Part shown: piece after piece, positions 25,532-32,525 of the stretch
Position numbering within the stretch: position 1 is the first letter of the stretch
Layout of the letters: each line of letters begins with the position of its first letter
From: an uncultured Prevotellaceae bacterium
Lineage (GTDB): Bacteria; Bacteroidota; Bacteroidia; Bacteroidales; Muribaculaceae
Reading direction: 5' to 3'
Assembly: GCA_900318865.1 (NCBI GenBank)
Contig: ONMF01000021.1
Span: 36,042-100,041 of the forward strand
DNA: 64,000 nucleotides
Position numbers and translations under genes: made by a program
Notes under the pieces: generated by a model
Seen by the model: only the letters and a program-made list of their open reading frames with translations
Told to the model about the DNA's origin: nothing
Database searches by the model: none

Positions 25532-26965
25532 TCAGTTGCCCACCGAAAGGGTGGTGTAATAACGCCCGGCCTGATATCCGAACGAGAGGGTCACATAGCC
25601 GGTGCTGTTGCCGCCAAACCAGGTGGCTGCCGACTCAAAGGCATTGTCGTTCACCGCAATGGGGCTGCCGTAGACGGCGCACAGGTCACGATACACTCGG
25701 TCGTAGCGCGAGTAGTCACGGTAACTCTGGGAGTAGACAAACTGCGCGTTGACCAGCCGTCCGTAGTCGTCGTAGTTGAGCATCACATCGTGCCAGGTGA
25801 GGTTGAGCATGCCCACGTTGCGCAGATACACGATTCCGTTGTCATAGCCGTCGATATCGTAGCCGTTGTAGTACAGGTGGCTCAGCGACACGTCCATGTA
25901 GGTGCCGAAAGTGATACCCAGGATGCGGTCGATAATCGGAGCTCCCACCAGCGGGCGATAGTGCACGGGAACCACCGGACGGTAGTAGCGCAGCGGCAGA
26001 GGACGGTAAGCTCTCGAGGGAGGAGGCAGCGGACGGCTCCAGTTGCTGTGCATATAGTTCCAGCGGTACTGGTCGCGGTGAGCGGCGGGACCTCCATGGT
26101 AGGGCTTGGGCGGACGGGGAGGATTGTGGTTCACTCGGGGCTTCACATCGGTGCCGCGGGTACCCACATTGCCGCCATGGTTGCCCTTGTTGTCGCCCGG
26201 GCGGTTTCCGCCACGGTCGTAGTTGCCGCCGGTGCCGTTGTGACCCTTGTCGTCGCTGGGGCGCACATTGCCGCCGGTGCCGGTGCGGTCGCCGTTGTGG
26301 TTGCCGCCGCGGGTACCCACCGTGCCACCGCCGTTGTTGTGGCTCTTATCGTCGCCGGGGCGCACATTGCCGCCGGTGCCGTTGTGGTTGCCGCCGCGGT
26401 TGCCCTTGTCGGTATTGCCCGTGCCCACCTGACCGCCTGCGGTCATTGAGCGCGTGCCGCGATTGGTGTCCAGGCTGCGGGTGGTACTCCTGTCGGTGCT
26501 CATCGTGGCGCGGCCAGTGGCCACACTGCGGTCGGAGCGGGTGGTCGACGAATTGTCGTGCGTCACCACGGGGCGACTGGTGGTCTGCCGGGTGGAAACA
26601 CGGTCGGTATTGGGACGCACATCGCGCGTCACCGCACTGCCGGTGGAGCGAGGCATCGATGTTGCTTGCCGCGTCACGGCGCTGCCGCTGCTGCGCGTGC
26701 CCACTTGTGAGACGCTGCGGTCGACCGATGACGACTGCCGAACGGCCTGCTGCTGGGCCGAGCGGGTTTGAGGTGCAGCACTGCGGCTCACGGTTGCTTG
26801 ACGGGAGTCATTGCTGCTGGTGCGTGCGGTAGCCGTGGTGTTGCTGCGGCTGCCACCCATGGTTCCACGTGCGCCCGACCGTCCTTGGGCCGAGACCGCT
26901 TGGGTGCTGAGCAGGCAAGCGGCGAGCATCAAGCTCATCATCACTTTGTTTACAGTAGCTTTCAT
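25532..26965 (-). CDS. Exported low-complexity protein with Gly/Asn repeats
   Basis: 477 residues from the ATG at 26965, which starts the signal peptide MKATVNKVMMSLMLAACLLS (cleavage after VSAQ). The mature N-terminal half is Ser/Thr/Arg-rich (about 25-180). Next comes a Gly/Asn/Asp-rich block with near-repeats of GTGGNVRPGDDKSHN type (about 185-290), then a Pro/His/Tyr-rich spacer. The last 130 residues look globular (IIDRILGITFGTYMDVSLSH and SESAATWFGGN-like motifs). No family recognised for the C-terminal part. Composition suggests an extended surface or periplasmic linker attached to a small folded domain. Confidence 0.75.
   Translation of the reverse strand: MKATVNKVMMSLMLAACLLSTQAVSAQGRSGARGTMGGSRSNTTATARTSSNDSRQATVSRSAAPQTRSAQQQAVRQSSSVDRSVSQVGTRSSGSAVTRQATSMPRSTGSAVTRDVRPNTDRVSTRQTTSRPVVTHDNSSTTRSDRSVATGRATMSTDRSTTRSLDTNRGTRSMTAGGQVGTGNTDKGNRGGNHNGTGGNVRPGDDKSHNNGGGTVGTRGGNHNGDRTGTGGNVRPSDDKGHNGTGGNYDRGGNRPGDNKGNHGGNVGTRGTDVKPRVNHNPPRPPKPYHGGPAAHRDQYRWNYMHSNWSRPLPPPSRAYRPLPLRYYRPVVPVHYRPLVGAPIIDRILGITFGTYMDVSLSHLYYNGYDIDGYDNGIVYLRNVGMLNLTWHDVMLNYDDYGRLVNAQFVYSQSYRDYSRYDRVYRDLCAVYGSPIAVNDNAFESAATWFGGNSTGYVTLSFGYQAGRYYTTLSVGN
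26150..26420. repeat. Imperfect tandem repeats inside the low-complexity gene
   Basis: Units built on GCGCACATTGCCGCCGGTGC and GTTGTGGTTGCCGCCGCGG recur several times. They encode the GTGGNVRP and RGGNHNG blocks. Copy-number change would keep frame because unit lengths are multiples of three. Confidence 0.7.
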
Positions 26966-27119
26966 AACTCTTATATTTTTAGTGTTCGTAATTTCGTTGC
27001 TTTGTTGGTTAGACCGCAATTATTGTGCCGCGTTTAACTACCATTTTCCCTAAACGGGGGCTTTTCACGGCTCGCGCAATGTTTTTACCGACCAACGGGC
27101 CGTTTTCACCGACCAATGC

Positions 27120-28361
27120 TCACCGCCTCAACAGGCAGGCATCGCCATAACTGAGAAAACGGAACCCGTTTTTCAGGGCATAATCATAGATGGGCCGCCA
27201 GGCATCATCGCCCACAAAGGCACTCACCAGCAGCAACAAGGTGCTCTGAGGCTGATGAAAATTGGTAATCATGGCCTCCACCAGCCTGTACTCGAATCCC
27301 GGGGCAATCATGAGCTGTGTGTTGCTCACCAGCTTGTCGAGGCCGTGACGGTCGAGGTAGTCGACAATGTTCTGCAGCGCGCGCCGGGTGGTGATGGCGT
27401 TGGGCTGGGTGTAGGGCATCCATTGGGTCACGGTCAGGTCGGTGGCGGCAGGGTTCTGCTCCAGTATCTGCCCCACATAGTAGAGGCTTTCCAGCGTGCG
27501 CACGCTGGTGGTGCCCACGGCCACAACGGGCCGCTGCCCGCTGGCCAGCTCGGCCAGCAGGCCGCGTGACACCTCGATGAACTCGTGGTGCATGGCATGC
27601 TCGCCGATGACCTCGCTCTTCACCGGCTGGAATGTGCCGGCACCCACGTGCAGGGTGAGCTCACGGCGCACGATGCCGCGGCGGTCGCACTCGGCCAGCA
27701 CCTCATCGGTGAAATGCAGGCCGGCTGTGGGCGCGGCCACACTGCCGTCGATGTGGCTGTAGACCGTCTGATAGTCGGACGCGTCGCTGGCCTCGGTGCC
27801 ACGATTGAGGTAAGGCGGAATGGGAATTTCGCCGATGGCATCGAGCAGTGTGGCAAATGTCACATCCGCGCCATCCCACTCGAAGGTGACGTCCCAGGCA
27901 TTGCCGCGACGCTCGCCACGCGTGGCGGTGAGCGTCACCGGCGAGCCGTCGATGTCCACCGTCTGGCTCAGCGCACCTTCCTTCCAGCGCTTGCTGTTGC
28001 CCACCAGGCATTGCCAGGTGCATCGGCCGGTGGTCTGGAAAATGAGCGCATAGTCGTGCGGCTCGGCGGGCTCCAGGCAGAAAATCTCAATGAGCGAACC
28101 GGTGGCCTTGTGAAAGCGCAGGCGGGCGTTGATCACACGTGTGTTGTTATACACCAGCATGGCACCGGCCGGCAGTAGGCCGGGCACGTCCACAAACTTG
28201 TGCTCTTCGATGTCGCCATCGTGCCAGCACAGAAGGCGGCACTGCTCGCGGGCAGCCAGCGGATGCTTGGCGATGCGCTCGTCGGGCAAGGGGTAGTTAT
28301 AATCGTCGATGCGCAGTGCGCGCACCCGTTCCAGTCGGGAATTATTCTTATCCATTTCCAT
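27120..28361 (-). CDS. queA: S-adenosylmethionine:tRNA ribosyltransferase-isomerase
   Basis: 413 residues from the ATG at 28361, two bases after the menA stop; a second ATG follows at 28355. The larger open frame upstream is menA antisense-frame sequence. QueA motifs are present: MLVYNNTRVINARL, AAPTAGLHFTDEVL, LHVGAGTFQPVKSE, VGTTSVRTLESL and ITNFHQPQSTLLLLVSAF. It transfers and isomerises the ribosyl group of SAM onto preQ1-tRNA to give epoxyqueuosine. The protein is longer than E. coli QueA (356), with an insertion around residues 130-170. Confidence 0.95.
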   Translation of the reverse strand: MEMDKNNSRLERVRALRIDDYNYPLPDERIAKHPLAAREQCRLLCWHDGDIEEHKFVDVPGLLPAGAMLVYNNTRVINARLRFHKATGSLIEIFCLEPAEPHDYALIFQTTGRCTWQCLVGNSKRWKEGALSQTVDIDGSPVTLTATRGERRGNAWDVTFEWDGADVTFATLLDAIGEIPIPPYLNRGTEASDASDYQTVYSHIDGSVAAPTAGLHFTDEVLAECDRRGIVRRELTLHVGAGTFQPVKSEVIGEHAMHHEFIEVSRGLLAELASGQRPVVAVGTTSVRTLESLYYVGQILEQNPAATDLTVTQWMPYTQPNAITTRRALQNIVDYLDRHGLDKLVSNTQLMIAPGFEYRLVEAMITNFHQPQSTLLLLVSAFVGDDAWRPIYDYALKNGFRFLSYGDACLLRR

Positions 28362-28363
28362 GT

Positions 28364-29260
28364 CTATATCACGAAGAACGCCGTCAACAGCAACGTAAAT
28401 ATCAGCATATTGCGCGCCGTGGCGCCCAGCAGGGGATTGAGGGCGGCGCCGTCGCGCGTCGTCAGGGCGTGCCACGTGGCGGTGTGCAGCAGCAGGTACA
28501 GGGCGGGCACCACCAGCGCCCAGCGCGAAAGGTTCACCAGCCCCAGCGCGGTGTAGAGCCACAGTGGCGCGAGCAGCGACATGGCGATGTAGCCATTGAA
28601 CAGATAGGCCATCGACGCCAGTTTCCGGCCGAATATCACCACACTGGTGCGCTTGCCGGCCTGGCAGTCGTCGTCCACATCACGATAGTTGTTCACAATG
28701 AGCACATTCACCCCCATCAAGCCCACGCTCATCGATGCCAGCAGCACCAGCGGATGAAAATCCAGCGCCTGCACATAATAGGTGAAACACACGGGCACCA
28801 GCCCGAAGAAAACAAACACCGCCAGGTCGCCCAGCCCGTGATAACTGAGGGGATAGGGGCCGGCACTGTAGGCCAGCGCGCCCACGGCAATGGCAATGCC
28901 CACCGGCAGCAGCCACCACCCGCCATAAGGGATGAGGCACAGCCCCACGGCGCAGTCCAGCGCCAGCAGCACGGCCGTGACGCGCCGCAAGGTGGCCGGG
29001 CTGATGTCGCCCTCGGTCACACCTCGCCGCGGCCCCACGCGCCCCACCTTGTCGGCACCACGCAGATAATCAAAATACTCGTTGGCCATGTTGCTCACCA
29101 CCTGCGCCAGCAGGGCAAACAGCACACACAACGTGGCGGGCACCCACTTGAAGTGACCGTGCCACACCGCAAGCCCGATGGCCAGCACCACCCCGCTGAG
29201 CGATACCGGCAGCGTGCGCAGGCGCGCGCACTCCAGCCAAATTTTCAATTGCCGTTTCAC
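28364..29260 (-). CDS. menA: 1,4-dihydroxy-2-naphthoate polyprenyltransferase
   Basis: 298 residues from a GTG at 29260 (VKRQLKIWLECARLRTLPVS); the ATG at 29299 lies upstream of the promoter. UbiA prenyltransferase with the two aspartate motifs NEYFDYLRGAD and NNYRDVDDD and about eight membrane helices. Makes demethylmenaquinone at the inner membrane. The -7 element ends only seven bases before the GTG, so the transcript may have almost no leader. A degenerate copy of the gene's 5' end is found at 31344-31398. Confidence 0.92.
   Translation of the reverse strand: MKRQLKIWLECARLRTLPVSLSGVVLAIGLAVWHGHFKWVPATLCVLFALLAQVVSNMANEYFDYLRGADKVGRVGPRRGVTEGDISPATLRRVTAVLLALDCAVGLCLIPYGGWWLLPVGIAIAVGALAYSAGPYPLSYHGLGDLAVFVFFGLVPVCFTYYVQALDFHPLVLLASMSVGLMGVNVLIVNNYRDVDDDCQAGKRTSVVIFGRKLASMAYLFNGYIAMSLLAPLWLYTALGLVNLSRWALVVPALYLLLHTATWHALTTRDGAALNPLLGATARNMLIFTLLLTAFFVI
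29188..29247. repeat. menA 5' segment duplicated at 31344-31398
   Basis: The menA coding bases for the [15 protein letters not shown] region recur at 31344-31398 in the same orientation. The core CCGCTGAGCGATACCGGCAG plus GTGCGCA is identical, and the rest is similar with one deletion of about ten bases. Confidence 0.85.
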
Positions 29261-29266
29261 AGGGTG

Positions 29267-29274
29267 CAAAATTA
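29267..29274 (-). promoter_or_regulatory. -7 element of menA-queA
   Basis: Minus strand TAATTTTG, a TAnnTTTG match, whose last base is seven bases from the GTG start. Predicted transcription start is within a few bases of the start codon. Confidence 0.55.
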
Positions 29275-29598
29275 CAAAATTAACCACACTCCCACACACT
29301 TTTCCCCCAGAAAATCATCAACTGCCCCGCCCGGCTTGACGCTTGTGGGCTGCTGTTAACACAACTACGCCAAGAAACCGATTGGCCTCTTTGCGGGAAT
29401 AGAAGCCAAGGGAGCTGCATTCACTGTGTTGCCGTATTTCAATCTTCTTAATCATAAACCTATAGGTCAAGTTAAGTATGCATTATTATAATTCAACCAA
29501 CAGGTTTTTAATATCAAGCTCACGTTCGGCCATCTGCAAGCCCGCTTGCACGGCTCTCGCTTAATCGCATTTTTCGGCAAATTCAGCAAAAAAATCGT
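29275..29598. other. Intergenic stretch with a short inverted repeat
   Basis: About 320 bases, AT-richer than the menA side. It holds TGCAAGC/GCTTGCA at 29535-29550. No gene recognised. It is part of the segment bounded by the menA 5' duplication. Confidence 0.45.
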
Positions 29599-29606
29599 TA
29601 TCTTTG
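29599..29606 (+). promoter_or_regulatory. -7 element of the outer-membrane protein gene
   Basis: TATCTTTG, a perfect TAnnTTTG, about 49 bases before the ATG at 29655. A T-rich -33 region (TTTTCGG) is near 29571. Confidence 0.6.
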
Positions 29607-29654
29607 TGCAGTGATTTGAATATTTCTGCGTTATAGAATCCAAAAATGCTTAAT

Positions 29655-30431
29655 ATGAAGCGTTTGTTGACGAGCATATTGCTTGTGATAGCTGCTATGA
29701 CTTGTGTGGCGCAAGACTCAATATCAGCAGTCGACCGCTTTCTTGTGCCACAAGGGCAATGGAGCATTGTCATCGACTGGAACCCCTACACCTGGGCGTG
29801 GACTCGTCTGCCGCATCGCCAGTTGACCGATACATCAGGATTTGGAATATTCAACCTGGGCTTAGGCACCGAGTGGACCTATCGTGACAATCGTTCGCTG
29901 CGCCTGATGGGGCACGCGGCTCTCATTGGCAACAACGATTACTCAGTGTTTGAGAGGTTTAACACAACGCCTCCACGCAGGACAGTCAGTCAGGTCTCGG
30001 TCGACATGTTGCACCATTGGTACTTTAAGCGTTGGACGGTGGGCTTGGGGCCGGCACTCGAGTGGCGATGGACACATTACAATTGTGACGAGTTTGACAA
30101 GTATATCAGTGAAAATGTCGACAATGAACGACTGGTAAACAAAGCCACAGCAACCCACGAGAAGTATGGCCCATTTGGTTTCGACCAGACTCATGTGTCG
30201 CTGGGACTGATGGCCACTGTTGCATTCAGAGTCATTCCCGCTTTAACGCTGGGCCTGGGCTATGCTCCGCGCATCACTTGTCGATCAAAACTCACCTATA
30301 AGGAACTTGACTTACCTGGTGGCCAATCTGTTCCGCAAGAACTAATCAAGTCCGAAACAGGCCATTTCGACCACCAGTTGTCGATTGTGGCCACTTGGCG
30401 CATCAATCTAACCAAACGCGACAAGAAATAA
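29655..30431 (+). CDS. Probable outer-membrane beta-barrel protein
   Basis: 258 residues from the ATG at 29655, which starts the signal peptide MKRLLTSILLVIAAMTCVAQ. The mature protein alternates aromatic and polar residues in strand-like stretches and ends WRINLTKRDKK, as small Bacteroidota barrels do (FGIFNLGLGTEWTYRDNRSL, TLGLGYAPRITCRSKLTYKE). No named family. It is paired with the DUF5672 gene 32 bases downstream. The pair has a less GC-rich look than its neighbours and lies between menA and a partial menA copy. Confidence 0.65.
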   Translation: MKRLLTSILLVIAAMTCVAQDSISAVDRFLVPQGQWSIVIDWNPYTWAWTRLPHRQLTDTSGFGIFNLGLGTEWTYRDNRSLRLMGHAALIGNNDYSVFERFNTTPPRRTVSQVSVDMLHHWYFKRWTVGLGPALEWRWTHYNCDEFDKYISENVDNERLVNKATATHEKYGPFGFDQTHVSLGLMATVAFRVIPALTLGLGYAPRITCRSKLTYKELDLPGGQSVPQELIKSETGHFDHQLSIVATWRINLTKRDKK

Positions 30432-30463
30432 ACTAACCCGTTGATACATTAACGTGCATCCAG

Positions 30464-31264
30464 ATGATTGTTACCGTCACCATTCCCATTTACAAGACCA
30501 CACTCGAGCCATATGAGCTGATGGCGCTCTCGACCGCAATCGACAAATTCTCGCGTCGTGATATTGTCATAGCCTGTCCAGAGTCACTCGACCTGTCGCC
30601 ACTGCAACACATGTTCACACACAACTGCCGTGTTGAGAGGTTTGACCCTGGCTATTTTGCGGGTCGAGAGGGATACAACCGTTTGATGCTGAGCCGTGAC
30701 TTCTACAGTCGGTTTGCTCAATCACGCTTTGTGCTCATCTGTCAGACCGATGTCCTCATCTTCGACGACCAGCTCGACTACTGGTGCGACCAGGATTATG
30801 ACTACATCGGTGCTCCATGGTTACCAGCTCCGGGCGAGGTGGCGGGTTGGAACTTGTTCCAGCGGGCCAGCTATGGCCTCCGACGCCTCTATGGGAAAAT
30901 CAAGCCGGGGTTTCACGCCATCAACCTCAAGTGGCAGGTGGGCAATGGCGGGCTATCGTTGAGGCGCGTGAGCGCCATGATTGAGGTTGTCGACGCTCAT
31001 GACGATGACATCGCAGCCATTGCGGCCAACAGCCATCAAGTCGAGTGCTTTGAGGATGTCTTTTGGGGAGTGGGAGCCAATCAGCGATGGCCAGGATCAC
31101 TGCGGGTACCCGATGCCGCCACTGCCGCACAATTTGCAGTCGAAGGACATCCCGATATGGCTATGCGTCTCACTCATGGGCGTTTGCCCATGGGGGCACA
31201 TGCCTTTCAGCGTCGTCGCAACATCACGCATTGGCGTAAACTCGCCGGCATTGAATTGCCTTAG
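30464..31264 (+). CDS. DUF5672 family protein (glycosyltransferase-like)
   Basis: 266 residues, soluble. Signature motifs of DUF5672: NRLMLSRDFYSRF, FVLICQTDVLIF (a DxD-like QTD element), LDYWCDQDYDYIGAPW, and WQVGNGGLSLRR. The ending DVFWG-GAN and a late His-rich segment also fit. Family members sit in glycan gene sets and are assumed to be glycosyltransferases; activity is not demonstrated to my knowledge. No other glycan genes are nearby, so the pair with the barrel gene may be a transplanted unit. Confidence 0.8.
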   Translation: MIVTVTIPIYKTTLEPYELMALSTAIDKFSRRDIVIACPESLDLSPLQHMFTHNCRVERFDPGYFAGREGYNRLMLSRDFYSRFAQSRFVLICQTDVLIFDDQLDYWCDQDYDYIGAPWLPAPGEVAGWNLFQRASYGLRRLYGKIKPGFHAINLKWQVGNGGLSLRRVSAMIEVVDAHDDDIAAIAANSHQVECFEDVFWGVGANQRWPGSLRVPDAATAAQFAVEGHPDMAMRLTHGRLPMGAHAFQRRRNITHWRKLAGIELP

Positions 31265-31270
31265 CCGAAC

Positions 31271-31293
31271 GCAAATGAGCATGCTCAATTTGC
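31271..31293 (+). terminator. Inverted repeat after the DUF5672 gene
   Basis: GCAAAT, palindrome GAGCATGCTC and ATTTGC form a near-perfect stem seven bases after the stop. No T-tract follows, so it may be a weak terminator or only a transcript-end hairpin. Confidence 0.4.
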
Positions 31294-31343
31294 GTAGCCA
31301 AGATTATTCCCTTACCACCCTTACTTCTCTACAAACCTGCTGG

Positions 31344-31398
31344 CGGAACCACTCCGCTGAGCGATACCGGCAGCGTGCGCACTCCAGCAAAATTCTCA
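31344..31398. repeat. Degenerate copy of the menA 5' end
   Basis: Same orientation as 29188-29247. It shares an identical core of about 27 bases and then the CTCCAGC-AAATT segment after a deletion of roughly ten bases. It contains no start codon and ends just before the NUDIX-GNAT promoter. Confidence 0.85.
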
Positions 31399-31417
31399 CT
31401 TGACAAAACCAAATTTT

Positions 31418-31449
31418 TTTGTTTTTGGGCTCGGCTTGCACTATCTTTG
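31418..31449 (+). promoter_or_regulatory. Promoter of the NUDIX-GNAT gene
   Basis: TTTG at 31418-31421 and TATCTTTG at 31442-31449 with 20 bases between them, a full consensus match. The ATG at 31454 begins five bases after the -7 element, so the mRNA is predicted to be leaderless. Confidence 0.75.
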
Positions 31450-31453
31450 TGGC

Positions 31454-32353
31454 ATGAATGAGGAGAAGGCACATTTGCCCAAAATTGAGGTGGTGGCCGC
31501 TGTCATCGAGCACAACGGGGCTTTTCTGGCCACGCAGCGCGGCTACGGCGAGCAGGCCGGTGGATGGGAATTTCCGGGCGGAAAAATCGAGCCCGGCGAA
31601 ACGCCCCGCCAGGCACTGGTGCGCGAAATCCAAGAGGAACTGGGCGTGACGGTGAACGTGGGCCGCTCGCTGCTTGTCGTGGAGTGGGACTACCCGGCTT
31701 TTCACCTCACGATGCATTGCTTCATGTGCAGCCTGCCCCATGGCCACATCGAACTGCACGAGCACCGCAGCGCGCGATGGCTCACGCCGGCCCAGCTGCG
31801 GCAGGTGCCCTGGCTGCCTGCCGACGTGGCTGTGGTCGACTGCCTGGAGCAGGAGCGGAGCTTCACCGTACGCAGCGCCACACCGGCCGACATCGACACC
31901 CTGCTGCACCTGGCCGACCGAGCACGACACATCATGCGCGCCAGCGGCAACCGGCTGCAGTGGACGGGCGGCTACCCCACCCGGGAAATCCTTGCCCGCG
32001 ACGTGGAACTGGGATTCAGCCGGCTGATGCTGCACCAGGGGCAACCGGCGGCCAGTTTTGCCTTCATTCCGGGCCCCGACCCCACCTACGACTACATCGA
32101 GGACGGCCACTGGCTCGACGAGCGGCAGCCCTATCATGTGATTCACCGCATAGCCAGCAGCGGCGAGCACAAGGGCGTGATAGCCGCGATGATGGCTTTC
32201 GCCGCGCGCCACGGGCACAATGTGCGCATCGACACCCACGCCGACAATGCCATCATGCAGCACTTGCTCGCCCGGCACGGCTTCACCCGCTGCGGTGTCA
32301 TCTACCTGGCCAACGGCGAGCCCCGGCTGGCATACCAGAAAACCGACAATTAG
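31454..32353 (+). CDS. NUDIX hydrolase fused to a GNAT acetyltransferase
   Basis: 299 residues. The N-terminal half is a MutT-like NUDIX domain with a complete box at residues 43-65 ([20 protein letters not shown] and LGV), preceded by GGWEFPG. The C-terminal half (about 135-299) is a GNAT domain: [20 protein letters not shown] at its start and [20 protein letters not shown] as the acetyl-CoA binding loop and helix, then [17 protein letters not shown]. Known NUDIX role: removal of oxidised dGTP; the GNAT substrate is unknown. Strong promoter with no leader. Each half matches the usual length of a stand-alone enzyme. Confidence 0.88.
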   Translation: MNEEKAHLPKIEVVAAVIEHNGAFLATQRGYGEQAGGWEFPGGKIEPGETPRQALVREIQEELGVTVNVGRSLLVVEWDYPAFHLTMHCFMCSLPHGHIELHEHRSARWLTPAQLRQVPWLPADVAVVDCLEQERSFTVRSATPADIDTLLHLADRARHIMRASGNRLQWTGGYPTREILARDVELGFSRLMLHQGQPAASFAFIPGPDPTYDYIEDGHWLDERQPYHVIHRIASSGEHKGVIAAMMAFAARHGHNVRIDTHADNAIMQHLLARHGFTRCGVIYLANGEPRLAYQKTDN

Positions 32354-32448
32354 GCCAACTTGCCACAACACCTCGCCACCATTAGGAATTAGTGACAATT
32401 TTTTAAAAAAATTATTCTCGTCCTTTTCCGTATCTGAAATATAAGGTG

Positions 32449-32456
32449 TAACTTTG
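32449..32456 (+). promoter_or_regulatory. -7 element of korAB
   Basis: TAACTTTG matches TAnnTTTG. Predicted start near 32461, giving a leader of about 65 bases. Confidence 0.6.
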
Positions 32457-32461
32457 CAGTG

Positions 32462-32495
32462 GTTTCATGGTTTTTCATGAAACTTTGTTTTTTTT
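32462..32495 (+). promoter_or_regulatory. 5'-terminal hairpin with T-tract in the korA leader
   Basis: GTTTCATG (32462-32469) and CATGAAAC (32476-32483) form a perfect eight-base stem with a six-base loop, followed by TTTGTTTTTTTT. It starts at the predicted transcript 5' end and has the form of an intrinsic terminator. It could be an attenuator or a stabilising 5' hairpin. Confidence 0.6.
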
Positions 32496-32525
32496 GGCAA
32501 TTTTACCATTCACTTTAAATTTATC

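Noticed and set aside
26150..26420. Repeats considered as a CRISPR array
   Set aside because: Units are adjacent, of variable length, inside a reading frame and without unique spacers.
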